Source: Cricetomys ansorgei (taxonomy: Eukaryota > Chordata > Mammalia > Rodentia > Nesomyidae). Taken from it: 64,000 bases of DNA. Below are positions 46,865-59,425 of this stretch, one piece after another (within the stretch, counting starts at the first letter, position 1; each line of letters opens with the position of its first letter). The notes beneath the pieces were generated by a model, which saw only the letters and a list, made by a program, of their open reading frames with translations, did not search any database and was not told where the DNA came from. The stretch lies in assembly GCA_026225945.1 (NCBI GenBank), contig JAMJFZ010003710.1, forward strand, positions 16,915 through 80,914. Direction: 5' to 3'. The position numbers and the translations under genes were made by a program.

Positions 46865-46921
46865 ATAGATAGATAGATATATAGATAGATATATAGATAG
46901 ATAGATAGAGAGAAAGAGAGA
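46865..46921. repeat. (ATAG)n array at the B1 3' end
   Basis: Mixed ATAG and ATAT units grading into GAGAAAGAGAG. It lies exactly where the A-rich tail of the B1 should be, so it probably evolved from that tail. Confidence 0.9.
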
Positions 46922-47104
46922 GAAACTGGTATGTTGGGTGTCAAAGAAACAGCACAGAGATCAGTGATATAGCTATCAAGAAGAAGGAATGTAGTAGAAA
47001 TTAAGCCAGAGGTAATGACATCCTGAGTGTACAAGGCTATGCAGTCTTACATGTATTTTGTCTTGTGCAAAATTACTACACAAATTTCAACACAGTAGTG
47101 ACTT

Positions 47105-47262
47105 AATCTCATATATTTTTTGAGATTTGTATAATTACAATATTTATTGTTTCCCTTTCCTCTCACCAAAGTCTTCCATTTACCCCTCCCCAAATTCCTT
47201 CAGATTCGTAGCCTCTTTTTTTCCCTTTGTCATCGCATGAATAGAATACATACATGTATACA
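47105..47262 (-). mobile_element. Rodent L1 3' end, antisense
   Basis: TTTTTGAGATTTGTATAATT, ATTGTTTCCCTTTCCTCTCA, CCATTTACCCCTCCCCAAAT and TTCGTAGCCTCTTTTTTTCC follow the antisense order seen at 20318 and 49085. A TACATATACATATAC stretch follows it, as at 20530. Confidence 0.55.
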
Positions 47263-48440
47263 TATACATATACATAAAATGTATACAAATTTGTGCTTTA
47301 TAAAGAATACAAACTTGTACTTTATAAAGAATCATGTTTCTGTTATTGCTAATTATGTTGTTTATATCTTCACGTTATGCTGTTTTATAATTTTAAACCC
47401 TATATTTTGTCTTTCTCATCCTACTGTAATGTGGGTGATAGAAGATAAAGAATAAATGTCATTTAATCAATAGTGAATTACATTGTTGTTGCCTTAACGA
47501 GCCTGATTAGAGACTGTGTATATTTTTTGAGTGTTTATTTCCATATATCTCCATTGATCACTGGTCTTTAAATTGTTGAATTGAGTTTTTTGTGCTCTTT
47601 CCCCTTATTTCCCATGCTACCATGTAAGAACACAAATTTTAAACAGATTATCTGAAGTCTGAAGCCTTTATCTGATGCATTAAAACTGAGCCATAAGCTC
47701 TGAGTTATGAGGTGCAATAATTAATTTCCTCATTTCTTCACATTTCCAGGCTGCTAAATGTTAATCAATTCCTGCTGTTTTAGAGGTCAGACATTTAAAT
47801 GTTAGAAATAATATCCATAAGGAAATACATTTATTGATATTTAAGCTATTGAAAACAAAAGGATAGAGTGAAAAACCATTGAGCATAAAACTAAATTAAA
47901 TTTACTTGCTATTCTCCAAGTACTGATTTATACAACTGCCATAAGAATAAATATCACTTAATAAAGTCTCAGGTTTTCAGTTTCTTACTTTTGCTTATCT
48001 CCTACCATGTTATTTTATAGAGTGTCATTATTTATTTACTTTAGTTACTTTTAATTTATAAGTCTTCTAATACAATATTGAATTGTCCATAAACATGGAA
48101 TTAGTACCATGTATTTACTTATTGCATTATTCTTTTATTCTGAAATTGTCTATTAAACTCCTGCTTTGTGCAAGAAGCTTTAAGTTCATGTTTTCTGTGT
48201 AGGGATTCTAAGGGATTCGTAGAAAACATTCCATAAAACTGAGAAAAAGTTAAGCCTAATAGATCGCATGGTGTTTTTCAAAGTGATGATAGCTGAGGAT
48301 AAAAAGAAAATAGAAGTTCGTAGATCAGAGTGAGTGAGTTTGAGGGTATAGGAGGAGAAAGCCCAAGGGGTTGTCATGATTTTAAATGCAGGTATCAAGG
48401 AAGATACACCAAATGAAAAAATTAAAGGCAATGCATAGTG
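47263..48440. other. Unique AT-rich sequence, no gene seen
   Basis: No repeat is recognised. A patch at 47660-47800 contains several ATTAAT/TTAATC motifs and no recognised repeat; it may be worth aligning. No gene evidence. Confidence 0.4.
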
Positions 48441-48795
48441 TTGTCAATGGGACAGGATCTTGAATCAATTAAAAGATTAACTTTTGGGCGTGCCTGTGAG
48501 AGATTGTCTTGATTAGGTTAACTGATATGGAAATACCTATTTTAACTGTAACTGGGACTACTTACTTGAACAGAGACTTTAGACTATATAAAATGCAGTG
48601 TGCTGAGTGCTAGTAGTCATTGCTTTCTGTTCCTTCATGTGGGTATGCTATGACCAACTTCTTCAAGTTCCTGATGCCTTTACTTCCTTTGCATGGTACA
48701 CTGTACCACTGATATGTGAGCCCAAACAAACTTTTCAAATAACTTGCTTTTGGCTGGGCATTCTATTACAGCAATGGAAAATAAATAAAGGCAAT
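48441..48795 (+). mobile_element. MaLR-like solo LTR, plus strand
   Basis: TTGTCAATGGGACAGGATCT, GGGCGTGCCTGTGAGAGATT, GTCTTGATTAGGTTAACTGA, GAGACTTTAGACTATATAAAA (TATA-like), TGTGAGCCCAAACAAAC and TTACAGCAATGGAAAATAAA appear in the order of the rodent repeat also at 1974-2290 and 52558-52884. The 80-residue frame inside is a shadow. Confidence 0.68.
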
Positions 48796-49084
48796 GCTAC
48801 TGGACAAATTTCTGAAGATACTGCATCAATAATTAAGCAGATACCCTGATGTGTTGCCTGGAAGGGAAGGAAGATAGAGTTAGGAAATTGTCTGGAGTAT
48901 GAATAACAGAAGTAGAAGAAAGTAGAAGAGAGGAATGAGAAGTCATCTTTTACAGGACTTTGTCAAACATTTTAAGACTTTTGTTAATTTTTGGATGAAT
49001 AGGGAGCCATCAAAAAAAAAAAAAAAAAAAAAAGCCAGGGCTTTGAAGAGTAACCAGCTGCAATAGGCTTTGACAGAGTGATTC
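48796..49084. other. Unique sequence with a 22-base A run
   Basis: A pure poly(A) run lies at 49012-49033 after TAGGGAGCCATC. It could be the tail of a retrotransposed sequence whose body (left) is not recognised. Confidence 0.45.
49012..49033. repeat. Poly(A) run
   Basis: A run of 22 A. No SINE body or L1 3' end was recognised directly upstream. Confidence 0.95.
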
Positions 49085-49230
49085 TTGTTACTCTTTTATT
49101 AATTTTGAGATTATAATAAGTCCTTTCCCAGTTCTTTCCTCCCTCCAAACTGTCACATATACCCCTCCTTGCTCTCTTTCACACTCATGGCCTCACACTC
49201 ATTGTTGTTCTAATACATAAACTCTTTTAA
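49085..49230 (-). mobile_element. Rodent L1 3' end, antisense
   Basis: TTATTAATTTTGAGATTATA, TTCCTCCCTCCAAACTGTCA, CATATACCCCTCCTTGCTCT and ACACTCATGGCCTCACACTC parallel the copy at 20318-20530. Confidence 0.7.
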
Positions 49231-52200
49231 GAAAGCGTGCACAGGAATAAAAGCAGACTTTTTACACCTTTCCATATAATGTTGCCACAAAGGCAAGAAG
49301 TAATGACAGTTCAGATAAAAAAATTCAGGATTTGTATGAATGATGTTTATATATCTTAAAAGAAAATAAATTAGACATTAATTTTAGATATAAAACAGAT
49401 AAAAACTTTTGGTTGTGAGAAACTGAAGATTTGGTGATTTCATTGCTGAAATGTTTCAAGCACTAGGAAGAGTAGGCTGAGGAAAATACAAAGAGATAGA
49501 TGATGAACTTCTGTTTTTCTATTTTAGAATCTAGACAGAAAAGTAGAATAGACAGTTGTGTGAATGAGATTAAGCTCTAAACGCCATGCCCTGAAGACAG
49601 GACTTTAGGAATCACTGCGTATGGATGATCAACCAAGCTCTGAGGCTAAATGAGCTCTGCATGGAATCATACAAAGACTGAGAGTCTCCTTTGAGAGCTT
49701 CTTTCAGAATTGATTGTCAGAGAAATGATGGAAGTAAACTAATTTAACCTGTATAATTATTATCATTGAATATAGCCATTTCTTTCTTTCTAGATTTAAA
49801 TTTCAAATTTATCCAGACAACTGGTCACCTTAGTCTTTTGTGTTACTCAGTATGTAATTCTGAATAAGATCCCAAACCTGACATTTTTAAAGGCCGTATT
49901 TCTGTTTATACTTACACTCTTTTGTAGCCTTCCATTTATCTCTTATTCTCTTACCTGCTGTCCATGTGGTGCTTCTGTACTTTAAATATTGATTCTGTAT
50001 GTAGCAAGTAGGGTTATGGGTTTTATTTATATTATTTAATGCACAAACTTTAGACTTAGCTTTTATTCATTCCTTTGGCCTCTGCCCTTCCCATGTCATC
50101 TGCCTCCTTCTGAGTGGTTTCATCTTTCCCCTAGATAGTGTTCTTTTCTGCTTTCTTATCAAATGTATTCCAATGGTTTCAATTCCATCCTTGTAATACC
50201 TAGTCCACATGCCTTTATTGCATCTTTCAGTAAGATTTAACTACTTTCTTCCCTTTTTGCCATTATTTTGATTATATATCCTAACCCCCCAATCTCAGTT
50301 GTCAAAATTCTCCAGTCTGATTGTTCTAAATAAAGTCACAATTTCACATCCATAGCAAGGTTTCCCTAAGTCACTTAATCTTGGAAACAGTAGAAAATCA
50401 CCAGAGGTTGACCATTGTTTCAAATTCCTGCACTATGTTGGGATACTTCAGCATAATAAACCCTATGTGAAGTAAGTCCTTCAGAAATTGTTAGCAATAT
50501 TAAGGAGAATGGTTCCTAGTTAATGATTGTATGTTTCTTATTATCTAGGAAAAACATACTTAGGTTATGTCATAGTTTTGTTCAGTCTATAGAAAAATAT
50601 TCTAAGTAAAGTGAACTTACTTTAAAGAAAAAACTTTGTTGATGCTTTGATAAGCTTGTCTTTCAAAAAAAGTTCTCTATTAGCAATATTTAAGTTATAA
50701 AATTTTGAAAATATAAAACTAGATTTCCATTTTCTCTTTATAATAAGTTAAATTCCATATTAGTTATAATATATGATCCCAAACTCTCTTGTGGATGCAT
50801 TTTTGGCAAAATAATGGCAATGTTAAGAAAAGCACATTCAAAAATGAGATATTTAGAGAAACGCATATTGTGATCACAGGAGGAATAATGCAGTATGGAA
50901 AATGATGTCTGAGAATTAGTCATGTAAAGGCAACAAAGTGTGATATAAGGTGTGTGATAATATCTATTATCTTTGCCTTTTCATTCCTTTAAGTTGGAAA
51001 AACACATGCCAAACTAGAGGGGGAAATGAAGTAGTTCCTGTAGGGAATTGCAGACAATAACATCGTGATATTTAAGATGGAACTATTTTAATATGTCATG
51101 GTTTTGACTTGCAGTGACATGACAATTCAAGTAGATTATCTTCACATCATAAATATAATATTTATAGGTATTTAAATCCTCTATTTCCTTCCTGAATGTC
51201 AAGAAAAATGCCTGGATATATGTCAGATAACTGTAATTCCAGAATGACTTTATATTGTCCTGATTATGTATATTTTAAACCTAGAAAGTAGAGTCTGCAC
51301 CAAATATGAGGATTTCTGGCACATCTATTTAAACCCTTTCAGTGGGAATTTCTTTATGTAATTATAAAACTGAAAAGGAAGAAGCATTCATTCATAAGTG
51401 TATGTTATTTTAAAATAACGTGGAGTGGTTGCTTTTCTTCTTTTCAACATTTATGATAAACATAGGTAATCTGATTCCTTCAAATAATGCATTTATTCTA
51501 ATGAGGCCCATTCTTTATCATTGTCTTTGGGGAGACTCATGTTTTGAATGGGAGCCGTTCTGAGTCAGACACAGTGCACATATTCAAGTAATACAAAAAC
51601 ACTAAGGTTTGGGGTGGAAAAGTAAAAAATAAAACACTGAATTGTGTTTGTGTGTGCTGAGAAAGAACTGAATGGAACATATGTGTTTGAAATAGTTCCA
51701 GGTTGTAGAAGAATTGCCAACATTGGAAATTTGAATTTTTTCCATTTCTCATTGTTTTAACACCCAGAAATAAATTCCATTTTAAATACAATTGAAATTC
51801 AATAGTGCCAAGTATTGACAACAAGAATGAAGGAATTCAGTATACCTAATGAAAATAGTTTTAACTATTCAATGCTATTAGAGTTTTTTCACAAAAAAAT
51901 TATTTGTATTATTGAATATAATCTAAGAAAAATGATAAATGACAATAGTCAGGGTTGATATGAACAAGTCTTGAGAAATATTTAATGTTATAACAAAACA
52001 ATTTAAATTGCACCAGAAATTTTCTACTCATAATGCACTCAGGTAGTAGTAAAAGGCTAAATGAATACTAGAAAGGATACCCTTTACTGTTCCTAAGACT
52101 TGGCAGTTAAGAGACATGTTATAGTTAATTTAATTATCCTTTTAAATTCCACATAGATAACATCCCTCCACATAATTTACATCAGGGAAGATGCTGACCC

Positions 52201-52557
52201 TTGATACACTGCTATTTTTCATTTCTACATGAGACACAACAGAATAGAACAATATGTCAATTATCTGCTAAAATGCTATTGTATATAACCCTCTATGTAG
52301 TAAATTTGTTTACTAATATATTTCAATATGTATATATCCATGGTGTAGTGTAATGTTCTAATCAAAACATTTAGGATTTCTAACTCTGTAAATACTGAAA
52401 ATCATAGTTAATACAGAATTATGTATATTTAAGAAGTCCATTATGAGATTCTACTGTATAGACAATGTGTATTGATGATCAGTTTATAAGAATTATGATT
52501 ATGTTGATTACTTTCCTCATCTGGAGCAGCAACAAGCCCAAGAAATGGAAACCAAAG
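49231..52557. other. Unique AT-rich sequence, no gene seen
   Basis: The longest repeat-free stretch of the window by eye (about 3.3 kb). Frames at 50738 and 51537 (minus strand) are short and show no motif. No microsatellite longer than a few units. Confidence 0.4.
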
Positions 52558-52884
52558 AGTGGATAAAAGGCATATTTGACTGTGGCTTATGGTTTGAGGC
52601 TAGAGTCCCACCAGGTGTGAAGTCATGGAGATAGGACCTTGAGGCAGATGGCCACATTCCACATTGCTTTTGAAGTCAGGAAGCAGAGACAAAACAGTCA
52701 GCATAAACTCACTTTCTCCTTTCCAATCAATCTAAAACTTTACAGCATGGAATAATGCTGCCCACATTTAGGAAAGTCTTTCCACTTTAATTAACCCAGT
52801 CTAGAGTTTCCCTCACAGGCATGCCAAGAGGTTGTCTTTGATGTAATTCTAGACTCTGTTGATCACACAATCAATAGTAAGCAT
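52558..52884 (-). mobile_element. MaLR-like solo LTR, minus strand
   Basis: This is the reverse of the family at 1974 and 48441: AATAATGCTGCCCACATTTA, GAAAGTCTTTCCACTTTAAT, TAACCCAGTCTAGAGTTTCC and CTCACAGGCATGCCAAGAGG mirror the landmarks of the plus-strand copies. The end near 52560 is degraded. Confidence 0.65.
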
Positions 52885-53224
52885 TACAATGATCATAATA
52901 ATTTGGAATTCTAATTCATTTGCCAGAGTGGCTCTTACTCTTCTCTGATGAAGAGATATCAGCATTCTCATTTAAATGAGGTATGTGGAACTTAAATAAT
53001 AATCCTGAATTTTAACAGATAATAGATGGTGATATTCAGAACTGACCCAGAAATCTGTGTCCTTAAATGTCTTGTACTCTAGATTCATGATACCTATACT
53101 GCAGAGAAAAAACAACAACTGGGATGAAACAAAGACAAAATGGTCAGCTATTCAGCAATGAAGTACTGATTTGCACATGTTATCATATGTATATATATTA
53201 AGGAACCTCCAAATAGGCTGTTGA
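52885..53224. other. Unique AT-rich sequence, no gene seen
   Basis: Nothing recognisable between the LTR and the next L1 fragment. Confidence 0.4.
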
Positions 53225-53722
53225 GTTTCTTTTCTGTTGGGCATCTACTTCTGGGAATACACTCTTCCCTTAAGAGTAATTTTTTTCCCCAGTGAGATTC
53301 TCCATGTGCAAATGGTTATTATTTGCCTGTAATTTAGAGGAAGGGATGAGGACATTTGCCTACTTCTCTTTTGGTCTAGAATACACCTGGTGCATACTAG
53401 TATAGTGCATCCTACATGGAACCAGTGTGGCTCCCATACATTTTATCTCAGTCTCTATGAGTTCATATGTGTGTTGAACCTGTTAATTTAAATGACATGA
53501 TTTCCTTGATGTCCCCCACCCTCTCTGGCTCTTATACTATTTCTGTGTCCTCTTCTTCAGAGTTTCCTGAGCCCTGAGGGGAGGGATTTGGTGGAGACAT
53601 CTATATCATTTAGCTCTGAATGTTACAAGTTCTCTCACTGTCTGCATAGTATCTGGCTGTTGGTCTCTATATGTTTTCACATCTGCTTCAAATGGAACAT
53701 AGTTCATATTCTTAATTTATAA
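53225..53722 (-). mobile_element. Rodent L1 3' UTR (Lx-like), antisense
   Basis: TTGGGCATCTACTTCTGGGA, CCCAGTGAGATTCTCCATGT, CTGAGCCCTGAGGGGAGGGA and TTTGGTGGAGACATC, then a TCTCTCACTGTCTGCATAGT block, parallel the segment at 36590-37030. Confidence 0.75.
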
Positions 53723-54185
53723 CTAGAAGTCTAGCATGGAAGCAGAGAGTCAAGATGCAAAATCCCATTATTATGCCTTTCTTGATATTCTCTGTTTTAG
53801 ATTCATAACTTAGAGAATTTAACAGTAACTAACTTTTCTTTGACCTAAATTATTAAGCTTAGGTCAAAATACTTTATTATGGAAAATATTGTACTGATTC
53901 ACAAAGAAATGTTATGGAACAAACTGTCACAAATGATATTAATATGCATACACATATAAGACAGAATAAATAGTTTAAAAATACAAATTTCCCAGAAAAT
54001 GGTATAAATTTACCATTTATGGCACATGATGTAGTACAAACTAAACAATTTATTACAAGTATTCATCTAGTTTTTTATTCCTGTAATAAGATACTTATGA
54101 AAATCCACTATTAAAACATATTTTCAGAGTGCTCTGGGTCAGCTTTTAGATATTTCTATGATAGCGATTTGTATTTTGTTTGTCT
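53723..54185. other. Unique AT-rich sequence, no gene seen
   Basis: Nothing recognisable. Confidence 0.4.
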
Positions 54186-54402
54186 GATGTCTGTGGTGAG
54201 CTAGAGGGTGCAGTAGAACACAACTTCTCTTTACATGGCATCTCACAAACAGAAAAAACTGGGGTCCTAAAGTACCTTTCAGGGGTCTGCTACGATGATA
54301 CAATTTTTTCTAGTGAGACCTCACTCCCTAACATGGCATGAGCTAAAATTAAGCCTTACACACATGAACTTTTGGGGGGCATTTGAGATTCAAACTATAC
54401 CA
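54186..54402 (-). mobile_element. MaLR (MLT/MT-like) LTR piece, minus strand
   Basis: On the minus strand TATAGTTTGAATCTCAAATG begins the element near 54402, followed by CCCCCCAAAAGTTCATGTGT and GGACCCCAGTTTTTTCTG, and it ends with CTAGCTCACCACAGACATC near 54188. The start is the MaLR LTR signature. It is truncated: no AATAAA or 3' end is visible. Confidence 0.6.
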
Positions 54403-55641
54403 GGAATTTTCCTGCCTGAGATGGTGTCTGAAAAGCCCTAAAATCCACAGTTTGAGATGGTATGAACCAAGATGATGATAGCTTTTCCATTGCAGATGTG
54501 AAGACCTGTGTCCCAGCAAGAAGACCTTCAGATACAGAGCTGGGTTTTTCTTGCTTAGTATTTTGTAGAGGCTAGGCATCAAGCAATGTGAGGTCCACCG
54601 ATTTTAACATAAGAAGAGCTCCTTACCTAGCTATCTTTTCAAACGTTAAACTCATCTAGACACAAATATTAAGGTACTGCATAACACAAACAAGAGCACA
54701 CAGTCCACAGCATAATTATTACTATGCAGCAAAAGAGAAATTTCCAGATATGCTATTCAATTTTACAACTGGAAGTAATAATGAAGCAGACAAGTTTTTA
54801 CCTAACATTGTTTTAAAGATGAAGAAATATACAATTTTCCACATGAACAAAATAAATAATAAGGTCTATAATTGTCAAACTTGGACTGGAAAGGGCATAT
54901 CTAATCTTCTGGTTTTCAGTATTATATCTTGTGTTCTTTTAATGCAGATTTTCTATAGTAAATCACTGTGAAAATTGAAGAAAATAAGTCTTTTTATATA
55001 TTTTCATTTTGGCCAGGTTTTGAGGGGCCCTTTAAGTTAGCTGTTACAAATAGGAGACATATTTATGGATGCACAAAAATTAAAACCCAAAAATATTGAA
55101 ATGTTTTAAAAGATTTTTCTTTATGCTGTCTTGTGTGAGAGAGTTTTGAATATTTGATCAAAGACAAGTTTATTGCACGTGATCCAAACTTTATGATTCA
55201 AGTGCAGTCAGACAGCTCTTTGGCTAATGGTGCAAAAAACAAGAGTGATAAAGGTTTTAATGAGAATTCTCTCAGGAAAGGTGTAAGACAGAAGTAAATG
55301 CTATGATTTGTGAATCCCAGTGCTTCTGAAGCTTCTGTTATGATGGAGTTCATTCTTAAGTATCTTATTTTCAGTTTGAAAACAAAATCTCTTTGACTGT
55401 ATTTCCTGGAAAATAGAATCACAAAATAGTGTCACAGAATCAATGTATAGTATTTAAAGGACAGCCTTTCAGGCATATGTTAGATAGTTCTAATGGCTCA
55501 AAGATACAATCTTTCCTTTGGGTTAAACTTCTGGGGGCTGTGGCTTTACAACCATTGCTTTTTGTATAATCAGATCAGATTTTATTGCTGAGAGTTCAAT
55601 AATATGATCATACTGGTCTAATTTTTTTTCCTTACCTCTTT
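54403..55641. other. Unique AT-rich sequence, no gene seen
   Basis: Frames at 54750-54971 (plus) and 55198-55422 (minus) carry no motif. No repeat recognised. Confidence 0.4.
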
Positions 55642-55808
55642 GGATGTGATCATAGGCAAATCACTTAGCCTGTCTATGGCACAATTGTCCTTACCATAAA
55701 ATGGGAAGCATAATATTTTTCTTATAGAATAATTGAATGTTTAAATGGATTAGTATCTATGAGTATGCTTAGACATTCATGACATGGCACAAAGTACAAT
55801 GCTAGTAT
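55642..55808 (+). mobile_element. MIR SINE, plus strand
   Basis: GATCATAGGCAAATCACTTA, CCTGTCTATGGCACAATTGT, CCATAAAATGGGAAGCATAA, ATTGAATGTTTAAATGGATT and GACATGGCACAAAGTACAAT match the MIR core and 3' half in order (TTGGGCAAGTTACTTAACC, TGTAAAATGGGGATAATAA). This is an ancient mammalian copy. Confidence 0.78.
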
Positions 55809-56340
55809 ATACCATTGCATGAGCATACACAGAGAGAGACTGAAGAGTAGTGTGAGTTATTACAGTGAAAATTTTTAAAAAAATTTCAGAAATACTAAGA
55901 TTATAAAATTGACGAATGTTTTCTCCAGTTTGCCAATAAGCCTACATATAGCTCAGGGATCTTACTTGGTCAAGTGCAAGCTAGACACCTATTCAGTGTC
56001 ACTACGGTGTCATTTTCACAGTCTTCACATCACAGAATATACAAAAGGAAAGACATACTTTGTAGTCTGATCATGAATGACTCACCCTTAGAGCTGTTCC
56101 CAAATCTTTACGTAGCTCAGCTTTCCAGTAACCAACACCATTTCTTTCATTTTCTCTAAACTAGCCAGTTGGCCATTTTTCCCTCTCATGGAAACTTCTA
56201 TGTAAACACAAATTCAGAACTCATTCTCCTTCAACACTCATGCATCTTTTGTATCATGCAAATACTCCTATGAGAAAATGAGTGGCTATTCAGCCCAATT
56301 TTAATAGTTATTGGAACAATGAATTAAAAGTCAAATTCAG
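55809..56340. other. Unique AT-rich sequence, no gene seen
   Basis: The frame at 55974-56159 lacks a motif; no repeat recognised. Confidence 0.4.
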
Positions 56341-56556
56341 GGCTGGAGTGATAGTTCAGTGGTGAAGAACACATTTCCCTTACTAAGGAACAGAGTTTGG
56401 TCTCCAGGTCCCACATATGTCAGCTAACAACCACCTGTAGGTCCAACTCCAAGACATCTGATGTCTTCTTCTGACCTCTGTGGACACTGACGCTTATAGA
56501 TCCCATGCCCACACACAGGTCCACACACTCATCTTTAATAAAATAATAAATCTTGT
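56341..56556 (+). mobile_element. B2/B3-type SINE, plus strand
   Basis: It begins GGCTGGAGTGATAGTTCAGT, continues CAGGTCCCACATATGTCAGC, TAACAACCACCTGTAGGTCC, TGATGTCTTCTTCTGACCTC and ends AATAAAATAATAAATCTTG. This is the full B2/B3 order with its A-rich 3' end containing AATAAA. It is diverged but complete. Confidence 0.9.
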
Positions 56557-58879
56557 ATTTTCAAAGAAGCAAATAACACTCAGTACTCTTCACTTCTTTC
56601 TAACCATACAAACATTTAAGTGGTTTTAGTGACAGTCACTGACCAACAGTAAGAGAACTCCATTTGTTACAGAATACCAAGAGCCCCTTGCCTGTGACTA
56701 CTACCACCGATACAGAAGTAAGGTCCCTATCACTATAGCTTTGCTACTTCTGTAATTTATATATCAGAAAGGAATGGTATTGATTTTCAAAAGTTGGCAT
56801 GTGTTATGTGTTAGCAGTAAGATCTCTGCTGAGAACTGATCTTCAGCATAGCCCATGGTAGTCAAAGAGAGATGGGAGGTTTTAAAATAGAAAGAAATAT
56901 ATGACATTCACTTTTCATCTTACCAGAGTTGTTTTCAAGTTTTTGAACTGATTCCAGTTTATCCATGGTTTAAGTTTGGATTTATATATGACTTTGATAT
57001 CTTCTTTTACTTTTTGAGTAAGAACCCAAATCTCTAATTCTAGGACTGAAAGAGTCACACAGGAACTGAAAAGGTAGAGAGAGAAAAATGATTGATGTGT
57101 AATAGAAAGGATTTTGACAAGAAGAGATACAAATCTTTTCTGTTCCCTATGTTACAAATTTGAACAAATCAAAGATTAAAAATCTTCTATGCAAGTTGCC
57201 TAAAGTCCCAATTCATCCTCAGATTTTTAACACAACCAATTTAAACACTTTCTATTATCTCCCAGGATCAAAAGAATCAATCAACATCTTCTACAGTCTT
57301 ATGGGTCCTCAATCATGCTTGCCCAAGGCAATGAAAATCAAATCAAAGCTGCCTCTATAGGGAGGGGGTTATAACACAATGTATCAGAAAGTGTGTGCTA
57401 GTAAGAACCTTGCATAAAATGAAATTTAATTCATGTTCATTGAAAACTATATCCTTCCAGAGATTATGTGGAGATCTCCTCAATCTGTTCTTTTTCCCTC
57501 AGAATGAATTTTTAAAATGTCAACCTGTTATTCTTTCTGAGGCAGAAAATTAATTTTGTAATCAGTCCAAACCCTGTGTTCTCTGTATCTTGATAGCTTT
57601 AGATTCTAATGTTCATTAAGACAATTTCCTAAGAAATCAGTGTTTGCTTTCAAGATAATAAACAGATATCTGAATATAGACTTTCATATCTGTGCATTTG
57701 CTAAGAAAACTATGTGTGCATATGTGTATTCCTATGTCTGGGCAATAAATATCAATGTAGTTAAGACAATAGAGTGTTAATTTCTTGATTTGATGTGTTT
57801 CTTTGTTAATTTCTTACTGTGTCAAAATTAAGAAGTAAATTTTATCACAGACAGAGTTGTGTGGATAACAACATTGAATGTAGAGGATTTGATAATAACT
57901 GCAGTTGAAATGTCCAGTAGAGATTTTGAAATTCCCTCTCCAGCTAAAGGATGGCTGTACATGTACGGCTAAGATCATGAAGTTGGAAGAGATTGGTGTG
58001 TTTCTGCACTCTGATTCCATACTTTGGAAATAGTCTGCAATGACATGTTTGTTTATGTTATACTGAGTGTATCTTGTGTGTAGAGGGAATACTTCCATGG
58101 ACTAGACATGGCTTTTATAAACATTCTAATGTCAACAACTATTATCTGCTGTCTGTGCCCAATTAACAAATATCAAATTAGTAGTTATTTACAGTGTTTT
58201 TATGGACCTATGGAATTATTTTTAAAAGTAATGAAATTGCTAAGTATAGAGTTAATATTAATGGCCCATGTGTATGTAATTATGGAATGTGTGGCTTATG
58301 TTAATGTGATTTTTAAGTATATTCCCTAGAGCTATGTATTTTTCAAAAAATATTTCTTAAATTATTTGAGACTAATAGGTGAGAGAATAAGAAAAACTTG
58401 TCAATGTAGACAATGCTTTATTTTAAGAAATGGATTTCAATTGATCAGTTTGACTCTGGATCTTTGAACTGTGGAAAATGTTTTCATATTTTAGGGACCT
58501 TGAATTTGATCTATTGAAAACATCACAGCTGTGATAGTGTATACATAAAGAAAAGCATTTTAATTAAGGGAAAGTTCTACTTCCTTGGAAATCTAGCTTC
58601 TAGACCTTAGAACAACAATACTTAAATGATGATAGGAAATTAAATTGAATAATGACAAAAGGCCTTGGGTAAATGAAAGACCGGATCAGATCTACCCAAC
58701 TGTATAAACTATGTTTTAAATAATGGAGTATTTATTCACTTATTTTACTTGTACTTTCATGTTTGTACATAGCATAACAGAGCTATTAAAATATTTTAAT
58801 ATGGCTAAATTTTGTACACATATATATTGTTATGTAATTTTAAGTTTCATAATTATAAGTATATTTCAAAAATACCATT
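56557..58879. other. Unique AT-rich sequence, no gene seen
   Basis: No repeat was recognised in 2.3 kb. A perfect palindrome ATCACAGCTGTGAT sits at 58522-58535. Frames at 57160, 57814 and 58108 have no motif. Confidence 0.4.
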
Positions 58880-59425
58880 ATGTGGACTGTATTCACCTCT
58901 TCCCATTTTCTCTCTTTAGTTGGCCCTTCTTCATCTACACCTTCAAATTTCCTTCCTCACTTCTCCTAGTCTCTTTTCTGTTTTCATGTCTTAAATATGG
59001 TGGATTCATGTTATTTATAAGGGATTTTCTAGGGATCATGATGAGAGAAAAGTTGTAATATTTGACTTTCTGTGATTGCTTTATTATACTATATGATGGT
59101 CTCCAGTTGTATCTATTTTCCTGTGACAGGTGTATGTGAGTGTGTGTAAGTGTACTACACTTTATTCATTCATCTGCTGATGATTAGGCTGATTCTATAA
59201 CTTGACAACTGAAAATAGTGTTGTAATAATCATGAATGTACAGGAATATCTGTGATATATTGCCTGAGATTCCTTTGGGTGTATATCCAGAAGTGGTACA
59301 GCTAGTGAAATAGTCTAAAGAATTAATATCTGATTATTTTACCATTTTGAATCCAATGGACAACTTCAAAATTGAGGTTCACTTTTCCAATTCATGTACC
59401 TATACCATTTCCTCCATAATTTGAA
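58880..59425 (-). mobile_element. Rodent L1 ORF2 end/3' UTR, antisense
   Basis: GATGGTCTCCAGTTGTATCT, ATTCATTCATCTGCTGATGA, GGCTGATTCTATAACTTGAC, GATTCCTTTGGGTGTATATC and CCAGAAGTGGTACAGCTAGT follow the antisense rodent L1 sequence. Any reading frame is broken. The frame at 58723-59058 is a shadow. Confidence 0.88.

Noticed and set aside
48607..48849. 80-codon frame with protein-like start
   Set aside because: It lies inside the MaLR-like LTR at 48441-48795 and reads through its AATAAA region.
58723..59058. 111-codon plus-strand frame
   Set aside because: It overlaps antisense L1 sequence and is a hydrophobic AT-rich shadow.
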